Below, one piece after another: positions 1-13,416 of a stretch of 64,000 nt of DNA (its first letter is position 1; every line of letters begins with the position of its first letter). Made by a program: the position numbers and the translations under genes. The notes under the pieces are model-generated. The model did no database searches and had not been told where the DNA came from. It worked only from the letters and a program-made list of their open reading frames with translations. The stretch is from Mallotus nudiflorus (lineage: Eukaryota > Streptophyta > Magnoliopsida > Malpighiales > Euphorbiaceae), in contig CANTUR010001435.1 in NCBI GenBank assembly GCA_947683625.1, positions 1-64,000 on the forward strand, in the 5' to 3' direction.

Positions 1-1587
1 AGTGGGCTTGGGCACTTGGGATTCAAATGGACGGTCGTGGCGGCATGGGTCGACCCACGGGGCCCACAATATATCAAATCGAAGCTGACTCAGAGGGCTA
101 TAGTGCGGGCCCTAAAGCCCATCTATAGCGTTTTGTCTTTGGGCCCAAAAACCCATGTTTAGGCCCATGGATTTGATAGAGTGGGCTTGGGCACTTGGGC
201 TTTAAATGGACGTTCGTGGCGGCGTGGGTCGACCCACGGGGCCAATAATATATCAAATCAAAGCTGACTCAGAGGGCTATAGTGCGGTCCTTAAAGCCCA
301 TCTATAGCGATTTGTGTTTGGGCCCAAAAACCCATGTTTAGGCCCATGGATTTGAGAGATTGGGCTTGCGCACCTGGGCTTCAAATGGAGGTTCGTGGCG
401 GGCGACGGTCGGCCCACTGGGCCCATAATATATCAAATCGAAGCTGACACAGAGGGCTATAGTGCAGGCCATAAAGCCCATCTATAGCGATTTGTCTTTG
501 GGCCCAAAGACCCATGTTTAGGCCCATGGATTTGATATAGTGGCTTGGGCACCTGGGCTTCAAATGGACGTTTGTGGCGGCATGGGTCGACCCACGGGGC
601 CCATAATATATCAAATCGAAGCTGACTCAGAGGGCTATAGTGCGGGCCATAAAGCCCATCTATAGAGATTTGTCTTTGGGCCCAAAAACCCATGTTTAGG
701 CCCATGGATCTGATCGAGTGGGCTTGGGTACTTGGGATTCAAATGGACGGTCGTGGCGGCATGGGTCGACCCACGGGGCCCATAATATATCAAATCGAAG
801 CTGACTCAGAGGGCTATAGTGCGGGCCCTAAAGCCCATCTATAGCGTTTTTGTCTTTGGGCCCAAAAACCCATGTTTAGGCCCATGGATTTGATAGAGTG
901 GGCTTGCGCACATGGGCTTCAAATGGACGTTCGTGGCGGCATCGGTGGACCCACGGGGCCCATAATATATCAAATCGAAGCTGACTCAGAGGGCTATAAT
1001 GGGCGCTACACACTGCGTCTGTAGCAGTTTAACTTCGGGCCCAAAAGACCCATGTTTAGGCCCATGGATTTGATAGAGTGGGCTTGGGCACCTGGGCTTC
1101 AAAATGGACGTTCGTGGCGGGATGGGTCGACCCACGGGGCCATAATATATCAAATCGAAGCTGACTCAGAGGGCTATAGTGCGGGCCATAAAGCCCATCT
1201 ATAGCGATTTGTCTTTGGGCCCAAAAACCCATGTTTAGGCCCATGGATCTGATCGAGTGGGCTTGGGCACTTGGGCTTCAAATGGACGGTCGTGGCTGCA
1301 TGGGTCGACCACGGGGCCCACAATATATCAAATCGAAGCTGACTCAGAGGGCTATAGTGCGGGCCATAAAGCCCATCTATAGCGATTTGTCTTTGGGCCC
1401 AAAAACCCATGTTTAGGCCCATGGATTTGATAGAGTGGGCTTGGGCACCTGGGCTTCAAATGGACGTTCGTGGCGGCATGGGTCGACCCACGGGGCCCAT
1501 AATATATCAAATCGAAGCTGACTCAGAGGGCTATAGTGCGGGCCATAAAGCCCGTCTATAGCGATTTGTCTTTGGGCCCAAAAACCC
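1..1587. repeat. Partial 12-mer HOR unit (m4-m10, m15, m16)
   Basis: The window opens inside an m4 monomer. m5, m6, m7, m8, m9, m10, m15 and m16 follow, with monomer starts near 154, 333, 511, 690, 869, 1051, 1231 and 1409. This is the same order as the complete type-B 12-mers at 8241 and 11271. The m6 copy has an extra G near 400, and the m10 copy has an extra A near 1104 and one G fewer near 1140. Confidence 0.75.
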
Positions 1588-3750
1588 ATGTTTAGGCCCA
1601 TGGATCTGATCGAGTGGCTTGGGCACTTGGGCTTCAAATGGACGATCGTGGCGGCATGGGTCGACCCACGGGGCCCACAATATATCAAATCGAAGCTGAC
1701 TCAGAGGGCTATAGTGCGGGCCGTAAAGCTCATCTATAGCGATTTGTCTTTGGGCCCAAAGGCCATATTTAGGCCCATGGATTTGATAGAGTGGGCTTGG
1801 GCACCTGGGCTTCAAATGGACGTTCGTGGCAGCATGGGTCGACCCACGGGGCCCATAATATATCAAATCGAAGCTGACTCAGAGGGCTATAGTGCGGACC
1901 ATAAAGCCCATCTATAGCGATTTGTCTTTGGGCCCAAAGGCCCATGTTAGGCCCATGGATTTGATAGAGTGGCCTTGGGCACATGGGCTTCAAATAGACG
2001 TTCGTTGGCGGCATGGGTTGACCCACGGGGGCCCATAATATATCAATCGAAGCTGACTCAGAGGGCTATAGTGCGGGCCATAAAGCCCATCTATAGCGAT
2101 TTGTCTTTGGGCCCAAAAACCCATGTTTAGGCCCCATGGATCTGATCGAGTGGGCTTGGGCACTTGGGATTCAAATGGTACGGTCGTGGCGGCATGGGTC
2201 GACCCACGGGGCCCACAATATATCAAATCGAAGCTGACTCAGAGGGCTATAGTGCGGGCCCTAAAGCCCATCTATAGCGTTTTGTCTTTGGGCCCAAAAA
2301 CCCATGTTTAGGCCCATGGATTTGATAGAGTGGGCTTGGGCACTTGGGCTTTAAATGGACGTTCGTGGCGGCGTGGGTCGACCCACGGGGCCCATAATAT
2401 ATCAAATCAAAGCTGACTCAGAGGGGCTATAGTGCGGTCCATAAAGCCATCTATAGCGATTTGGTTTGGGCCCAAAAACCCATGTTTAGGCCCATGGATT
2501 TGAGAGATTGGGCTTGCGCACCTGGGCTTCAAATGGACGTTCGTGGCGGCGACGGTTGGCCCACGGGGCCCATAATATATCAAATCGAAGCTGACTCAGA
2601 GGGCTATAGTGCAGGCCATAAAGTCCCATCTATAGCGATTTGTCTTTGGGCCCAAAGACCCATGTTTAGGCCCATGGATTTGATTAGAGTGGGCTTGGGC
2701 ACCTGGGCTTCAAATGGACGTTCGTGGCGGCATGGGTCAACCCACGGGGCCCACAATATATCAAATCGAAGATGACTCAGAGGGCTATAGTGCGGGCCCC
2801 AAAGCCCATCTATAGCGTTTTGTCTTTGGGCCAAAACTCATGTTTAGGCCATGGATTTGATAGAGTGGGCTTGCGCACATGGGCTTCAAATGGACGTTCG
2901 TGGCGGCATCGGTGGACCCACAGCGCCCATAATATATCAAATCGAAGCTGACTCAGAGGGCTATAATGGGCGCCACAAACTGTGTCCGTAGCGGTTTAAC
3001 TTCGGGCCTAAAAACCCATGTTTTCGGGCCCAAAAACCTAAGTTTAGGCCCATGGATTTGATTGTGGGCTTGCGCACTTGGGCTTGAAATGGACGTTCGT
3101 GGCGGCGACGGTTGACCGATGGGGCCCACAATATATCAAATCGAAGCTAACTCAGAGGGCTATAGTGCGGGCCATAAAGCCCATCTATAGCGATTTGTCT
3201 TTGGGCCCAAAAACCCATGTTTAGGCCCATGGATTTGATAGAGTGGGCTTGGGCACTTGGGCTTCAAATGGACGTTCGTGGCGGCATGGGTCGACCCACG
3301 GGGCCCATAATATATCAAATCGAAGCTGACTCAGAGGGCTATAGTACGGGCCATAAAGCCCAACTATAGCGATTTGTCTTTGGGCCCAAAACCCATGTTT
3401 AGGCCCATGGATCTGATCGAGTGGGCTTGGGCACTTGGGCTTCAAATGGACGGTCGTGGCTGCATGGGTCGACCACGGGGCCCACAATATATCAAATCGA
3501 AGCTGACTCAGAGGGCTATAGTACGGGCCACAAAGCCCATCTATAGCGATTTGTCTTTGGGCCCAAAGGCCCATGTTTAGGCCCATGGATTTGATAGAGT
3601 GGGCTTGGGCACCTGGGCTTCAAATGGACGTTCGTGGCGGCATGGGTCGACCACGGGGCCCATAATATATCAAATCGAAGCTGACTCAGAGGGCTATAGT
3701 GCGGGCCATAAAGCCCGTCTATAGCGATTTGTCTTTGGGCCCAAAAACCC
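1588..3750. repeat. 12-mer HOR unit, type A
   Basis: The class order is m1 to m6, an m7/m11 hybrid, then m12 to m16. The hybrid has an m7 head (CACCTGGG, CGTTCG) and an m11 tail (GTCAACCC, GAAGATGACTC, GGGCCCCAAAG). m12 carries the 22-bp duplication. Relative to the 16-mer, four monomers' worth between m7 and m11 are absent. Several one-base indels are present, for example near 2018, 2045, 2132, 2176, 2625 and 2683. Confidence 0.78.
3001..3044. repeat. 22-bp tandem duplication in m12
   Basis: Two adjacent 22-bp units, each beginning TTCGGGCC and ending GTT, differ at three positions (T/C at unit position 9, C/T at 17, T/A at 19). The first has AAAAACCCATG and the second AAAAACCTAAG. It lengthens m12 to about 201 bp. 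Confidence 0.9.
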
Positions 3751-5179
3751 ATGTTTAGGCCCATGGATCTGATCGAGTGGCTTGGGCACTTGGGCTTCAA
3801 ATGGACGTCGTGGCGGCATGGGTCGACCCACGGGGCCCACAATATATCAAATCGAAGCTGACTCAGAGGGCTATAGTGCGGGCCGTAAAGCTCATCTATA
3901 GCGATTTGTCTTTGGGCCCAAAGGCCCATATTTAGGCCCATGGATTTGATAGAGTGGGCTTGGGCACCTGGGCTTCAAATGGACGTTCGTGGCAGCATGG
4001 GTCGACCCACGGGGCCCATAATATATCAAATCGAAGCTGACTCAGAGGGCTATAGTGCGGACCATAAAGCCCATCTATAGCGATTTGTCTTTGGGCCCAA
4101 AGGCCCATGTTTAGGCCCATGGATTTGATAGAGTGGCCTTGGGCACATGGGCTTCAAATAGACGTTCGTGGCGGCATGGGTTGACCCACGGGGCCCATAA
4201 TATATCAAATCGAAGCTGACTCAGAGGGCTATAGTGCGGGCCATAAAGCCCATCTATAGCGATTTGTCTTTGGGCCCAAAAACCCATGTTTAGGCCCATG
4301 ATCTGATCGAGTGGGCTTGGGCACTTGGGATTCAAATGGACGGTCGTGGCGGCATGGGTCGACCCACGGGGCCCACAATATATCAAATCGAAGCTGACTC
4401 AGAGGGCTATAGTGCGGGCCCTAAAGCCCATCTATAGCGTTTTGTCTTTGGGCCCAAAAACCCATGTTTAGGCTCATGGATTTGATAGAGTGGGCTGGGC
4501 ACTTGGGCTTTAAATGGACGTTCGTGGCGGCGTGGGTCGACCCACGGGGCCCATAATATATCAAATCAAAGCTAACTCAGAGGGCTATAGTGCGGTCCAT
4601 AAAGCCCATCTATAGCGATTTGTGTTTGGGCCCAAAAACCCATGTTTAGGCCCATGGATTTGATAGAGTGGGCTTGGGCACTTGGGCTTCAAATGGACGT
4701 TCGTGGCGGCATGGGTCGACCCACGGGGCCCATAATATATCAAATCGAAGCTGACTCAGAGGGCTATAGTTCGGGCCATAAAGCCCAACTATAGCGATTT
4801 GTCTTTGGGCCCAAAAAACCCATGTTTAGGCCCATGGATCTGATCGAGTGGGCTTGGGCACTTGGGCTTCAAATGGACGGTCGTGGCTGCATGGGTCGAC
4901 CACGGGGCCCACAATATATCAAATCGAAGCTGACTCAGAGGGCTATAGTACGGGCCACAAAGCCCATCTATAGCGATTTGTCTTTGGGCCCAAAGGCCCA
5001 TGTTTAGGCCCATGGATTTGATAGAGTGGGCTTGGGCACCTGGGCTTCAAATGGACGTTCGTGGCGGCATGGGTCGACCCACGGGGCCCATAATATATCA
5101 AATCGAAGCTGACTCAGAGGGCTATAGTGCGGGCCATAAAGCCCGTCTATAGCGATTTGTCTTTGGGCCCCAAAAACCC
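3751..5179. repeat. 8-mer HOR unit (m1-m5, m14-m16)
   Basis: After m5 the order jumps to m14 near 4644, then m15 and m16, so m6 to m13 are missing. m14 here has TTCGGGCC in place of TACGGGCC. One-base deletions are visible near 3808 (GACGTCGTGG), 4300 (CCCATGATCTG) and 4495 (GGGCTGGGC). Confidence 0.78.
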
Positions 5180-7342
5180 ATGTTTAGGCCCATGGATCTG
5201 ATTCGAGTGGCTTGGGCACTTGGGCTTCAAATGGACGGTCGTGGCGGCATGGGTCGACCCACGGGGCCCACAATATATCAAATCGAAGCTGACTCAGAGG
5301 GCTATAGTGCGGGCCGTAAAGCTCATCTATAGCGATTTGTCTTTGGGCCCAAAGGCCCATATTTAGGCCCATGGATTTGATAGAGTGGGCTTGGGCACCT
5401 GGGCTTCAAATGGACGTTCGTGGCAGCAGGGTCGACCCACGGGGCCCATAATATATCAAATCGAAGCTGACTCAGAGGGCTATAGTGCGGACCATAAAGC
5501 CCATCTATAGCGATTTGTCTTTGGGCCCAAAGGCCCATGTTTAGGCCCATGGATTTGATAGAGTGGCCTTGGGCACATGGGCTTCAAATAGACGTTCGTA
5601 GGCGGCATGGGTTGACCACGGGGCCCATAATATATCAAATCGAAGCTGACTCAGAGGGCTATAGTGCGGGCCATAAAGCCCATCTATAACGATTTGTCTT
5701 TGGGCCCAAAAACCCATGTTTAGGCCCATGGATCTGATCGAGTGGGCTTGGGCACTTGGGATTCAAATGGACGGTCGTGGCGGCATGGGTCGACCCACGG
5801 GGCCCACAATATATCAAATCGAAGCTGACTCAGAGGGCTATAGTGCGGGCCTAAAGCCCATCTATAGCGTTTTGTCTTTGGGCCCAAAAACCCATGTTTA
5901 GGCCCATGGATTTGATAGAGTGGGCTTGGGCACTTGGGCTTTAAATGGACGTTCGTGGCGGCGTGGGTCGACCCACGGGGCCCATAATATATCAAATCAA
6001 AGCTAACTCAGAGGGCTATAGTGCGGTCCATAAAGCCCATCTATAGCGATTTGTGTTTGGGCCCAAAAACCCATGTTTAGGCCCATGGATTTGAGAGATT
6101 GGGCTTGCGCACCTGGGCTTCAAATGGACGTTCGTGGCGGCGACGGTTGGCCCACGGGGCCCATAATATATCAAATCGAAGCTGACTCAGAGGGCTATAG
6201 TGCGGGCCATAAAGCCCATCTATAGCGATTTGTCTTTGGGCCCAAAGACCCATGTTTAGGCCCATGGATTTGATAGAGTGGGCTTGGGCACCTGGGCTTC
6301 AAATGGACGTTCGTGGCGGCATGGGTCAACCCACGGGGCCCACAATATATCAAATCGAAAGATGACTCAGAGGCTATAGTGCGGGCCCCAAAACCCATCT
6401 ATAGCGTTTTGTCTTTGGGCCCAAAAACTCATGTTTAGGCCCATGGATTTGATAGAGTGGGCTTGCGCACATGGGCTTCAAATGGACGTTCGTGGCGGCA
6501 TCGGTGGACCCACAGCGCCCATAATATATCAAATCGAAGCTGACTCAGAGGGCTATAATGGGCGCTACAAAACTGTGTCCGTAGCGGTTTAACTTCGGGC
6601 CTAAAAACCCATGTTTTCGGGCCCAAAAACCTAAGTTTAGGCCCATGGATTTGATTGTGGGCTTGCGCACTTGGGCTTGAAATGGACGTTCGTGGCGGCG
6701 ACGGTTGACCGATGGGGCCCACAATATATCAAATCGAAGCTAACTCAGAGGGCTATAGTGCGGGCCATAAAGCCCATCTATAGCGATTTGTCTTGGGCCC
6801 AAAAACCCATGTTTAGGCCCATGGATTTGATAGAGTGGGCTTGGGCACTTGGGCTTCAAATGGACGTTCGTGGCGGCATGGGTCGACCCACGGGGCCCAT
6901 AATATATCAAATCGAAGCTGACTCAGAGGGCTATAGTACGGGCCATAAAGCCCATCTATAGCGATTTGTCTTTGGGCCCAAAAACCCATGTTTAGGCCAT
7001 GATCTGATCGAGTGGGCTTGGGCACTTGGGCTTCAAATGGACGGTCGTGGCTGCATGGGTCGACCACGGGGCCCACAATATATCAAATCGAAGCTGACTC
7101 AGAGGGCTATAGTACGGGCCACAAAGCCCATCTATAGCGATTTGTCTTTGGGCCCAAAGGCCCATGTTTAGGGCCCATGGATTTGATAGAGTGGGCTTGG
7201 GCACCTGGGCTTCAAATGGACGTTCGTGGCGGCATGGGTCGACCCACGGGGCCCATAATATATCAAATCGAAGCTGACTCAGAGGGCTATAGTGCGGGCC
7301 ATAAAGCCCGTCTATAGCGATTTGTCTTTGGGCCAAAAACCC
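5180..7342. repeat. 12-mer HOR unit, type A
   Basis: It has the same class order as the unit at 1588: m1-m6, m7/m11 hybrid, m12-m16. The duplicated 22-bp segment of m12 is at 6594-6637. It pairs with 17008-19174 at the 11.83-kb period, and that partner lacks nearly all of the one-base indels seen here. Confidence 0.78.
6594..6637. repeat. 22-bp tandem duplication in m12
   Basis: Same two-unit arrangement as at 3001. The upstream stem-loop segment has an extra A (CTACAAAACTG), private to this copy. Confidence 0.88.
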
Positions 7343-8240
7343 ATGGTTTAGGCCCATGGATCTGATCGAGTGGCTTGGGCACTTGGGCTTCAAATGGACG
7401 GTCGTGGCGGCATGGGTCGACCCACGGGGCCCACAATATATCAAATCGAAGCTGACTCAGAGGGCTATAGTGCGGGCCGTAAAGCTCATCTATAGCGATT
7501 TGTCTTTGGGCCCAAAGGCCCATATTTAGGCCCATGGATTTGATAGAGTGGGCTTGGGCACCTGGGCTTCAAATGGACGTTCGTGGCAGCATGGTTCGAC
7601 CCACGGGGCCCATAATATATCAAATCGAAGCTGACTCAGAGGGCTATAGTGCGGACCATAAAGCCCATCTATAGCGATTTGTCTTTGGGCCCAAAGGCCC
7701 ATGTTTTAGGCCCATGGATTTGATAGAGTGGCCTTGGGCACATGGGGCTTCAAATAGACGTTCGTGGCGGCATGGGTTGACCCACGGGGCCCATAATATA
7801 TCAAATCGAAGCTGACTCAGAGGGCTATAGTGCGGGCCATAAAGCCCATCTATAGCGATTTGTCTTTGGGCCCAAAAACCCATGTTTAGGCCCATGGATC
7901 TGATCGAGTGGGCTTGGGCACTTGGGATTCAAATGGACGGTCATGGCGGCATGGGTCGACCCATGGGGCCCACAATATATCAAATCGAAGCTGACTCAGA
8001 GGGGCTATAGTGCGGGCCATAAAGCCCATCTATAGCGATTTGTCTTTGGGCCCAAAGGCCCATGTTTAGGCCCATGGATTTGATAGAGTGGGCTTGGGCA
8101 CCTGGGCTTCAAATGGACGTTCGTGGCGGCATGGGTCGACCCACGGGGCCCATAATATATCAAATCGAAGCTGACTCAGAGGGCTATAGTGCGGGCCATA
8201 AAGCCCGTCTATAGCGATTTGTCTTTGGGCCCAAAAACCC
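7343..8240. repeat. 5-mer HOR unit (m1, m2, m3, m4/m15 hybrid, m16)
   Basis: The m2 copy has the private variant CAGCATGGTTCGACCC, shared with the units at 19175 and 26728. The fourth monomer has an m4 head (GGGATTC) and an m15-like tail (GGGCCATAAAG, AAAGGCCC), plus CGACCCATGG, which extends the central palindrome. Small insertions are seen near 7706, 7745 and 8004. Confidence 0.76.
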
Positions 8241-10383
8241 ATGTTTAGGCCCATGGAGTCTGATCGAGTGGCTTGGGCACTTGGGCTTCAAATGGACGGT
8301 CGTGGCGGCATGGGTCGACCCACGGGCCCACAATATATCAAATCGAAGCTGACTCAGAGGGCTATAGTGCGGGCCATAAAGCTCATCTATAGCGATTTGT
8401 CTTTGGGCCCAAAGGCCCATATTTAGGCCCATGGATTTGATAGAGTGGGCTTGGGCACCTGGGCTTCAAATGGACGTTCGTGGCAGCATGGGTCGACCCA
8501 CGGGGCCCATAATATATCAACTCGAAGCTGACTCAGAGGGCTATAGTGCGGACCATAAAGCCCATCTATAGCGATTTGTCTTTGGGCCCAAAGGCCCATG
8601 TTTAGGCCCATGGATTTGATAGAGTGGCCTTGGGCACATGGGCTTCAAATAGACGTTCGTGGCGGCATGGGTTGACCCACGGGGCCCATAATATATCAAA
8701 TCGAAGCTGACTCAGAGGGCTATAGTGCGGGCCATAAAGCCCATCTATAGCGATTTGTCTTTGGGCCCAAAAACCCATGTTTAGGCCCATGGATCTGATC
8801 GAGTGGGCTTGGGCACTTGGGATTCAAATGGACGGTCGTGGCGGCATGGGTCGACCCACGGGGCCCATAATATATCAAATCGAAGCTGACTCAGAGGGCT
8901 ATAGTGCGGGCCTAAAGCCCATCTATAGCGTTTTGTCTTTGGGCCCAAAAACCCATGTTTAGGCCCATGGATTTGATAGAGTGGGCTTGGGCTTTAAATG
9001 GACGTTCGTGGCGGCGTGGGTCGACCCACGGGGCCCATAATATATCAAATCAAAGCTGACTCAGAGGGCTATAGTGCGGTCCATAAAAGCCCATCTATAG
9101 CGATTTGTGTTTGGGCCCAAAAACCCATGTTTAGGCCCATGGATTTAAGAGATTGGGCTTGCGCACCTGGGCTTCAAATGGACGTTCGTGGCGGCGACGG
9201 TCGGACCCACTGGCCCCATAATATATCAAATCGAAGCTGACTCAGAGGGCTATAGTGCAGGCCATAAAGCCCATCTATAGCGATTTGTCTTGGGCCCAAA
9301 GACCCATGTTTAGCCCATGGATTTGATAGAGTGGGCTTGGGCACCCTGGGCTTCAAATGGACGTTCGTGGCGGCATGGGTCGACCCACGGGGGCCCATAA
9401 GATATATCAAATCGAAGCTGACTCAGAGGGCTATAGTGCGGGCCATAAAGCCCATCTATAGCGATTTGTCTTTGGGCACAAAAACCCATGTTTAGGCCCA
9501 TGGATCTGATCGAGTGGGCTTGGGTACTTGGGATTCAAATGGACGGTCGTCGCGGCATGGGTCGACCCACGGGGCCCACAATATATCAAATCGAAGCTGA
9601 CTCAGAGGGCTATAGTGCGGGCCCTAAAGCCCATCTATAGCGTTTTGTCTTTGGGCCCAAAAACCCATGTTTAGGCCCATGGATTTGATAGAGTGGGCTT
9701 GCGCACATGGCTTCAAATGGACGTTCGTGGCGGCATCGGTGGACCCACAGGGCCCATAATATATCAAATCGAAGCTGACTCAGAGGGCTATAATGGGCGC
9801 TACACACTGCGTCTGTAGCGGTTTAACTTCGGCCCAAAAGACCCATGTTTAGGCCCATGGATTTGATAGAGTGGGCTTGGGCACCTGGGCTTCAAATGGA
9901 CGTTCGTGGCGGGATGGGTTGACCCACGGGGCCCATAATATATCAAATCGAAGCTGACTCAGAGGGCTATAGTGCGGGCCATAAAGCCCATCTATAGCGA
10001 TTTGTCTTTGGGCCCAAAAAACCCATGTTTAGGCCCATGGATCTGATTCGAGTGGGCTTGGGCACTTGGGCTTCAAATGGACGGTCGTGGCTGCATGGGT
10101 TGACCACGGGGCCCACAATATATCAAATCGAAGCTGACTCAGAGGGCTATAGTGCGGGCCATAAAGGCCCATCTATAGCGATTTGTCTTTGGGCCCAAAG
10201 GCCCATGTTTAGGCCCATGGATTTGATAGAGTGGGCTTGGGCACCTGGGCTTCAAATGGACGTTCGTGGCGGCATGGGTCGACCCACGGGGCCCATAATA
10301 TATCAAATCGAAGCTGACTCAGAGGGCTATAGTGCGGGCCATAAAGCCCGTCTATAGCGATTTGTCTTTGGGCCCAAAAACCC
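8241..10383. repeat. 12-mer HOR unit, type B
   Basis: The class order is m1 to m10, then m15 and m16, so m11 to m14 are missing. Its m5 copy has a deletion of about 10 bp near 8990. m6 has the GGATTTAAGAGATTGGG variant and CACTGGCCCC, shared with 20963 and 28516. It pairs with 20069-22215. Confidence 0.78.
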
Positions 10384-11270
10384 ATGTTTAGGCCCATGGA
10401 TCTGATCGAGTGGCTTGGGCACTTGGGCTTCAAATGGACGATCGTGGCGGCATGGGTCGACCACGGGCCCACAATATATCAAATCGAAGCTGACTCAGAG
10501 GGCTATAGTGCGGGCCGTAAAGCTCATCTATAGCGATTTGTCTTTGGGCCCAAAGGCCCATATTTAGGCCATGGATTTGATAGAGTGGGCTTGGGCACCT
10601 GGGCTTCAAATGGACGTTCGTGGCAGCATGGGTCGACCCACGGGGCCCATAATATATCAAATCGAAGCTGACTCAGAGGGCTATAGTGCGGACCATAAAG
10701 CCCATCTATAGCGATTTGTCTTTGGGCCCAAAGGCCCATGTTTAGCCCATGGATTTGATAGAGTGGCCTTGGGCACATGGGCTTCAAATAGACGTTCGTG
10801 GCGGCATGGGTTGACCCACGGGGCCATAATATATCAAATCGAAGCTGACTCAGAGGGCTATAGTGCGGGGCATAAAGCCCATCTATAGCGATTTGTCTTT
10901 GGGCCCAAAAACCCATGTTTAGGCCCATGGATCTGATCGAGTGGGCTTGGGCACTTGGATTCAAATGGACGGTCGTGGCGGCATGGGTCGACCCACGGGG
11001 CCCACAATATATCAAATCGAAGCTGACTCAGAGGGCTATAGTGCGGGCCATAAAGCCCATCTATAGCGATTTGTCTTTGGGCCCAAAGGCCCATGTTTAG
11101 GCCCATGGATTTGATAGAGTGGGCTTGGGCACCTGGGCTTCAAATGGACGTTCGTGGCGGCATGGGTCGACCACGGGGCCCATAATATATCAAATCGAAG
11201 CTGACTCAGAGGGCTATAGTGCGGGCCATAAAGCCCGTCTATAGCGATTTGTCTTTGGCCCAAAAAACCC
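10384..11270. repeat. 5-mer HOR unit (m1, m2, m3, m4/m15 hybrid, m16)
   Basis: This is the second short unit of copy 1. m1 has GACGATCG, shared with 1640, 13470, 22270 and 29823. Several one-base losses are present (near 10465, 10569, 10745 and 10824), which account for the short total length. Confidence 0.74.
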
Positions 11271-13416
11271 ATGTTTAGGCCCATGGATCTGATCGAGTGG
11301 CTTGGGCACTTGGGCTTCAAATGGACGGTCGTGGCGGCTGGGTCGACCCACGGGGCCCACAATATATCAAATCGAAGCTGACTCAGAGGGCTATAGTGCG
11401 GGCCATAAAGCTCATCTATAGCGATTTGTCTTTGGGCCCAAAGGCCCATATTTAGGCCCATGGATTTGATAGAGTGGGCTTGGGCACCTGGGCTTCAAAT
11501 GGACGTTCGTGGCAGCAGCTGGGTCGACCCACGGGGCCCATAATATATCAAATCGAAGCTGACTCAGAGGGCTATAGTGCGACCATAAAGCCCATCTATA
11601 GCGATTTGTCTTTGGGCCCAAAGGCCCATGTTTAGGCCCATGGATTTGATAGAGTGGCCTTGGGCACATGGGCTTCAAATAGACGTTCGTGGCGGCATGG
11701 GTTGACCCACGGGGCCCATAATATATCAAATCGAAGCTGACTCAGAGGCTATAGTGCGGGCCATAAAGCCCATCTATAGCGATTTGTCTTTGGGCCCAAA
11801 AACCCATGTTTAGGCCCATGGATCTGATCGAGTGGGCTTGGGCACTTGGGATTCAAATGGACGGTCGTGGCGGCATGGGTCGACCCACGGGGCCCACAAT
11901 ATATCAAATCGAAGCTGACTCAGAGGGCTATAGTGCGGGCCCTAAAGCCCATCTATAGCGTTTTGTCTTTGGGCCCAAAAAACCCATGTTTAGGCCCATG
12001 GATTTGATAGAGTGGGCTTGGGCACTTGGGCTTTAAATGGACGTTCGTGGCGGCGTGGGTCGACCCACGGGGCCCATAATATATCAAATCAAAGCTGACT
12101 CAGAGGGCTATAGTGCGGTCCTTAAGCCCATCTATAGCGATTTGTGTTTGGGCCCAAAAACCCATGTTTAGGCCCATGGATTTGAGAGATTGGGCTTGCG
12201 CACCTGGGCTTCAAATGGAGGTTCGTGGCGGCGACGGTCGGCCCACTGGGCCCATAATATATCAAATCGAAGCTGACACAGAGGGCTAAGTGCAGGCCAT
12301 AAAGCCCATCTATAGCGATTTGTCTTTGGGCCCAAAGACCCATGTTTAGGCCCATGGATTTGATATAGTGGGCTTGGGCACCTGGCTTCAAATGGACGTT
12401 TGTGGCGGCATGGGTCGACCCCACGGGGCCCATAATATATCAAATCGAAGCTGACTCAGAGGCTATAGTGCGGGCCATAAAGCCCATCTATAGAGATTTG
12501 TCTTTGGGCCCAAAAACCCATGTTTAGGCCCATGGATTCTGATCGAGTGGGCTTGGGTACTTGGGATTCAAATGGACGGTCGTGGCGGCATGGGTCGACC
12601 CACGGGGCCCATAATATATCAAATCGAAGCTGACTCAGAGGGCTATAGTGCGGGCCCTAAAGCCCATCTATAGCGTTTTGTCTTTGGGCCCAAAAACCCA
12701 TGTTTAGGCCCATGGATTTGATAGAGTGGGCTTGCGCACATGGGCTTCAAATGGACGTTCGTGGCGGCATCGGTGGACCCCACGGGGCCCATAATATATC
12801 AAATCGAAGCTGACTCAGAGGGCTATAATGGGCGCTACACACTGCGTCTGTAGCAGTTTAACTTCGGGCCCAAAAGACCCATGTTTAGGCCCATGGATTT
12901 GATAGAGTGGGCTTGGGCACCTGGGCTTCAAATGGACGTTCGTGGCGGGATGGGTCGACCCACGGGGCCCATAATATATCAAATCGAAGCTGACTCAGAG
13001 GGCTATAGTGCGGGCCATAAAGCCCATCTATAGCGATTTGTCTTTGGGCCCAAAAACCCATGTTTAGGCCCATGGATCTGATCGAGTGGGCTTGGGCACT
13101 TGGGCTTCAAATGGACGGTCGTGGCCTGCATGGGTCGACCACGGGGCCCACAATATATCAAATCGAAGCTGACTCAGAGGGCTATAGTGCGGGCCATAAA
13201 GCCCATCTATAGCGATTTGTCTTTGGGCCCAAAAACCCATGTTTAGGCCCATGGATTTGATAGAGTGGGCTTGGGCACCTGGGCTTCAAATGACGTTCGT
13301 GGCGGCATGGGTCGACCCACGGGGCCCATAATATATCAAATCGAAGCTGACTCAGAGGGCTATAGTGCGGGCCATAAAGCCCGTCTATAGCGATTTGTCT
13401 TTGGGCCCAAAAACCC
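11271..13416. repeat. 12-mer HOR unit, type B
   Basis: The class order is m1-m10, m15, m16. From 11831 on it is the start of super-repeat copy 2 and carries the same rare variants as 1-1587. Near 11515 the m2 copy has CAGCAGCTGGGTCGACCC in place of CAGCATGGGTCGACCC, and near 12290 there is a short deletion in GGGCTAAGTGC. Confidence 0.77.

Larger units (their letters stand above)
1..11830. repeat. 11.83-kb super-repeat, copy 1
   Basis: Positions here match those about 11,830 bp downstream. The m1 anchors pair as 1588/13417, 3751/15580, 5180/17008, 7343/19175, 8241/20069 and 10384/22216, with offsets of 11,828 to 11,832. Rare variants are shared at the same offset: GGAGGTTCG near 390 and 12219, GACACAGAGGG near 446 and 12275, GATATAG near 533 and 12362, TAGAGATTTG near 662 and 12493, and GTAGCAGTTT near 1021 and 12850. 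HOR units within a full period run 12-8-12-5-12-5-12 monomers (66 in all). The copy is rich in one-base indels, mostly in G/C or A runs. Confidence 0.88.

Noticed and set aside
1290..1320. GGGTCGACCACGG as a sequencing deletion of one C
   Set aside because: Within m15 it recurs in all domains, including the clean 16-46 kb part, so there it is a true class variant. Isolated occurrences in other classes, for example near 3648, may still be errors.
3516..3941. Longer open frames of 100-160 codons in the left part of the window
   Set aside because: They arise where one-base indels or one-base-shorter classes (m1, m15) happen to join frames of adjacent monomers. Their content is the same translated satellite.
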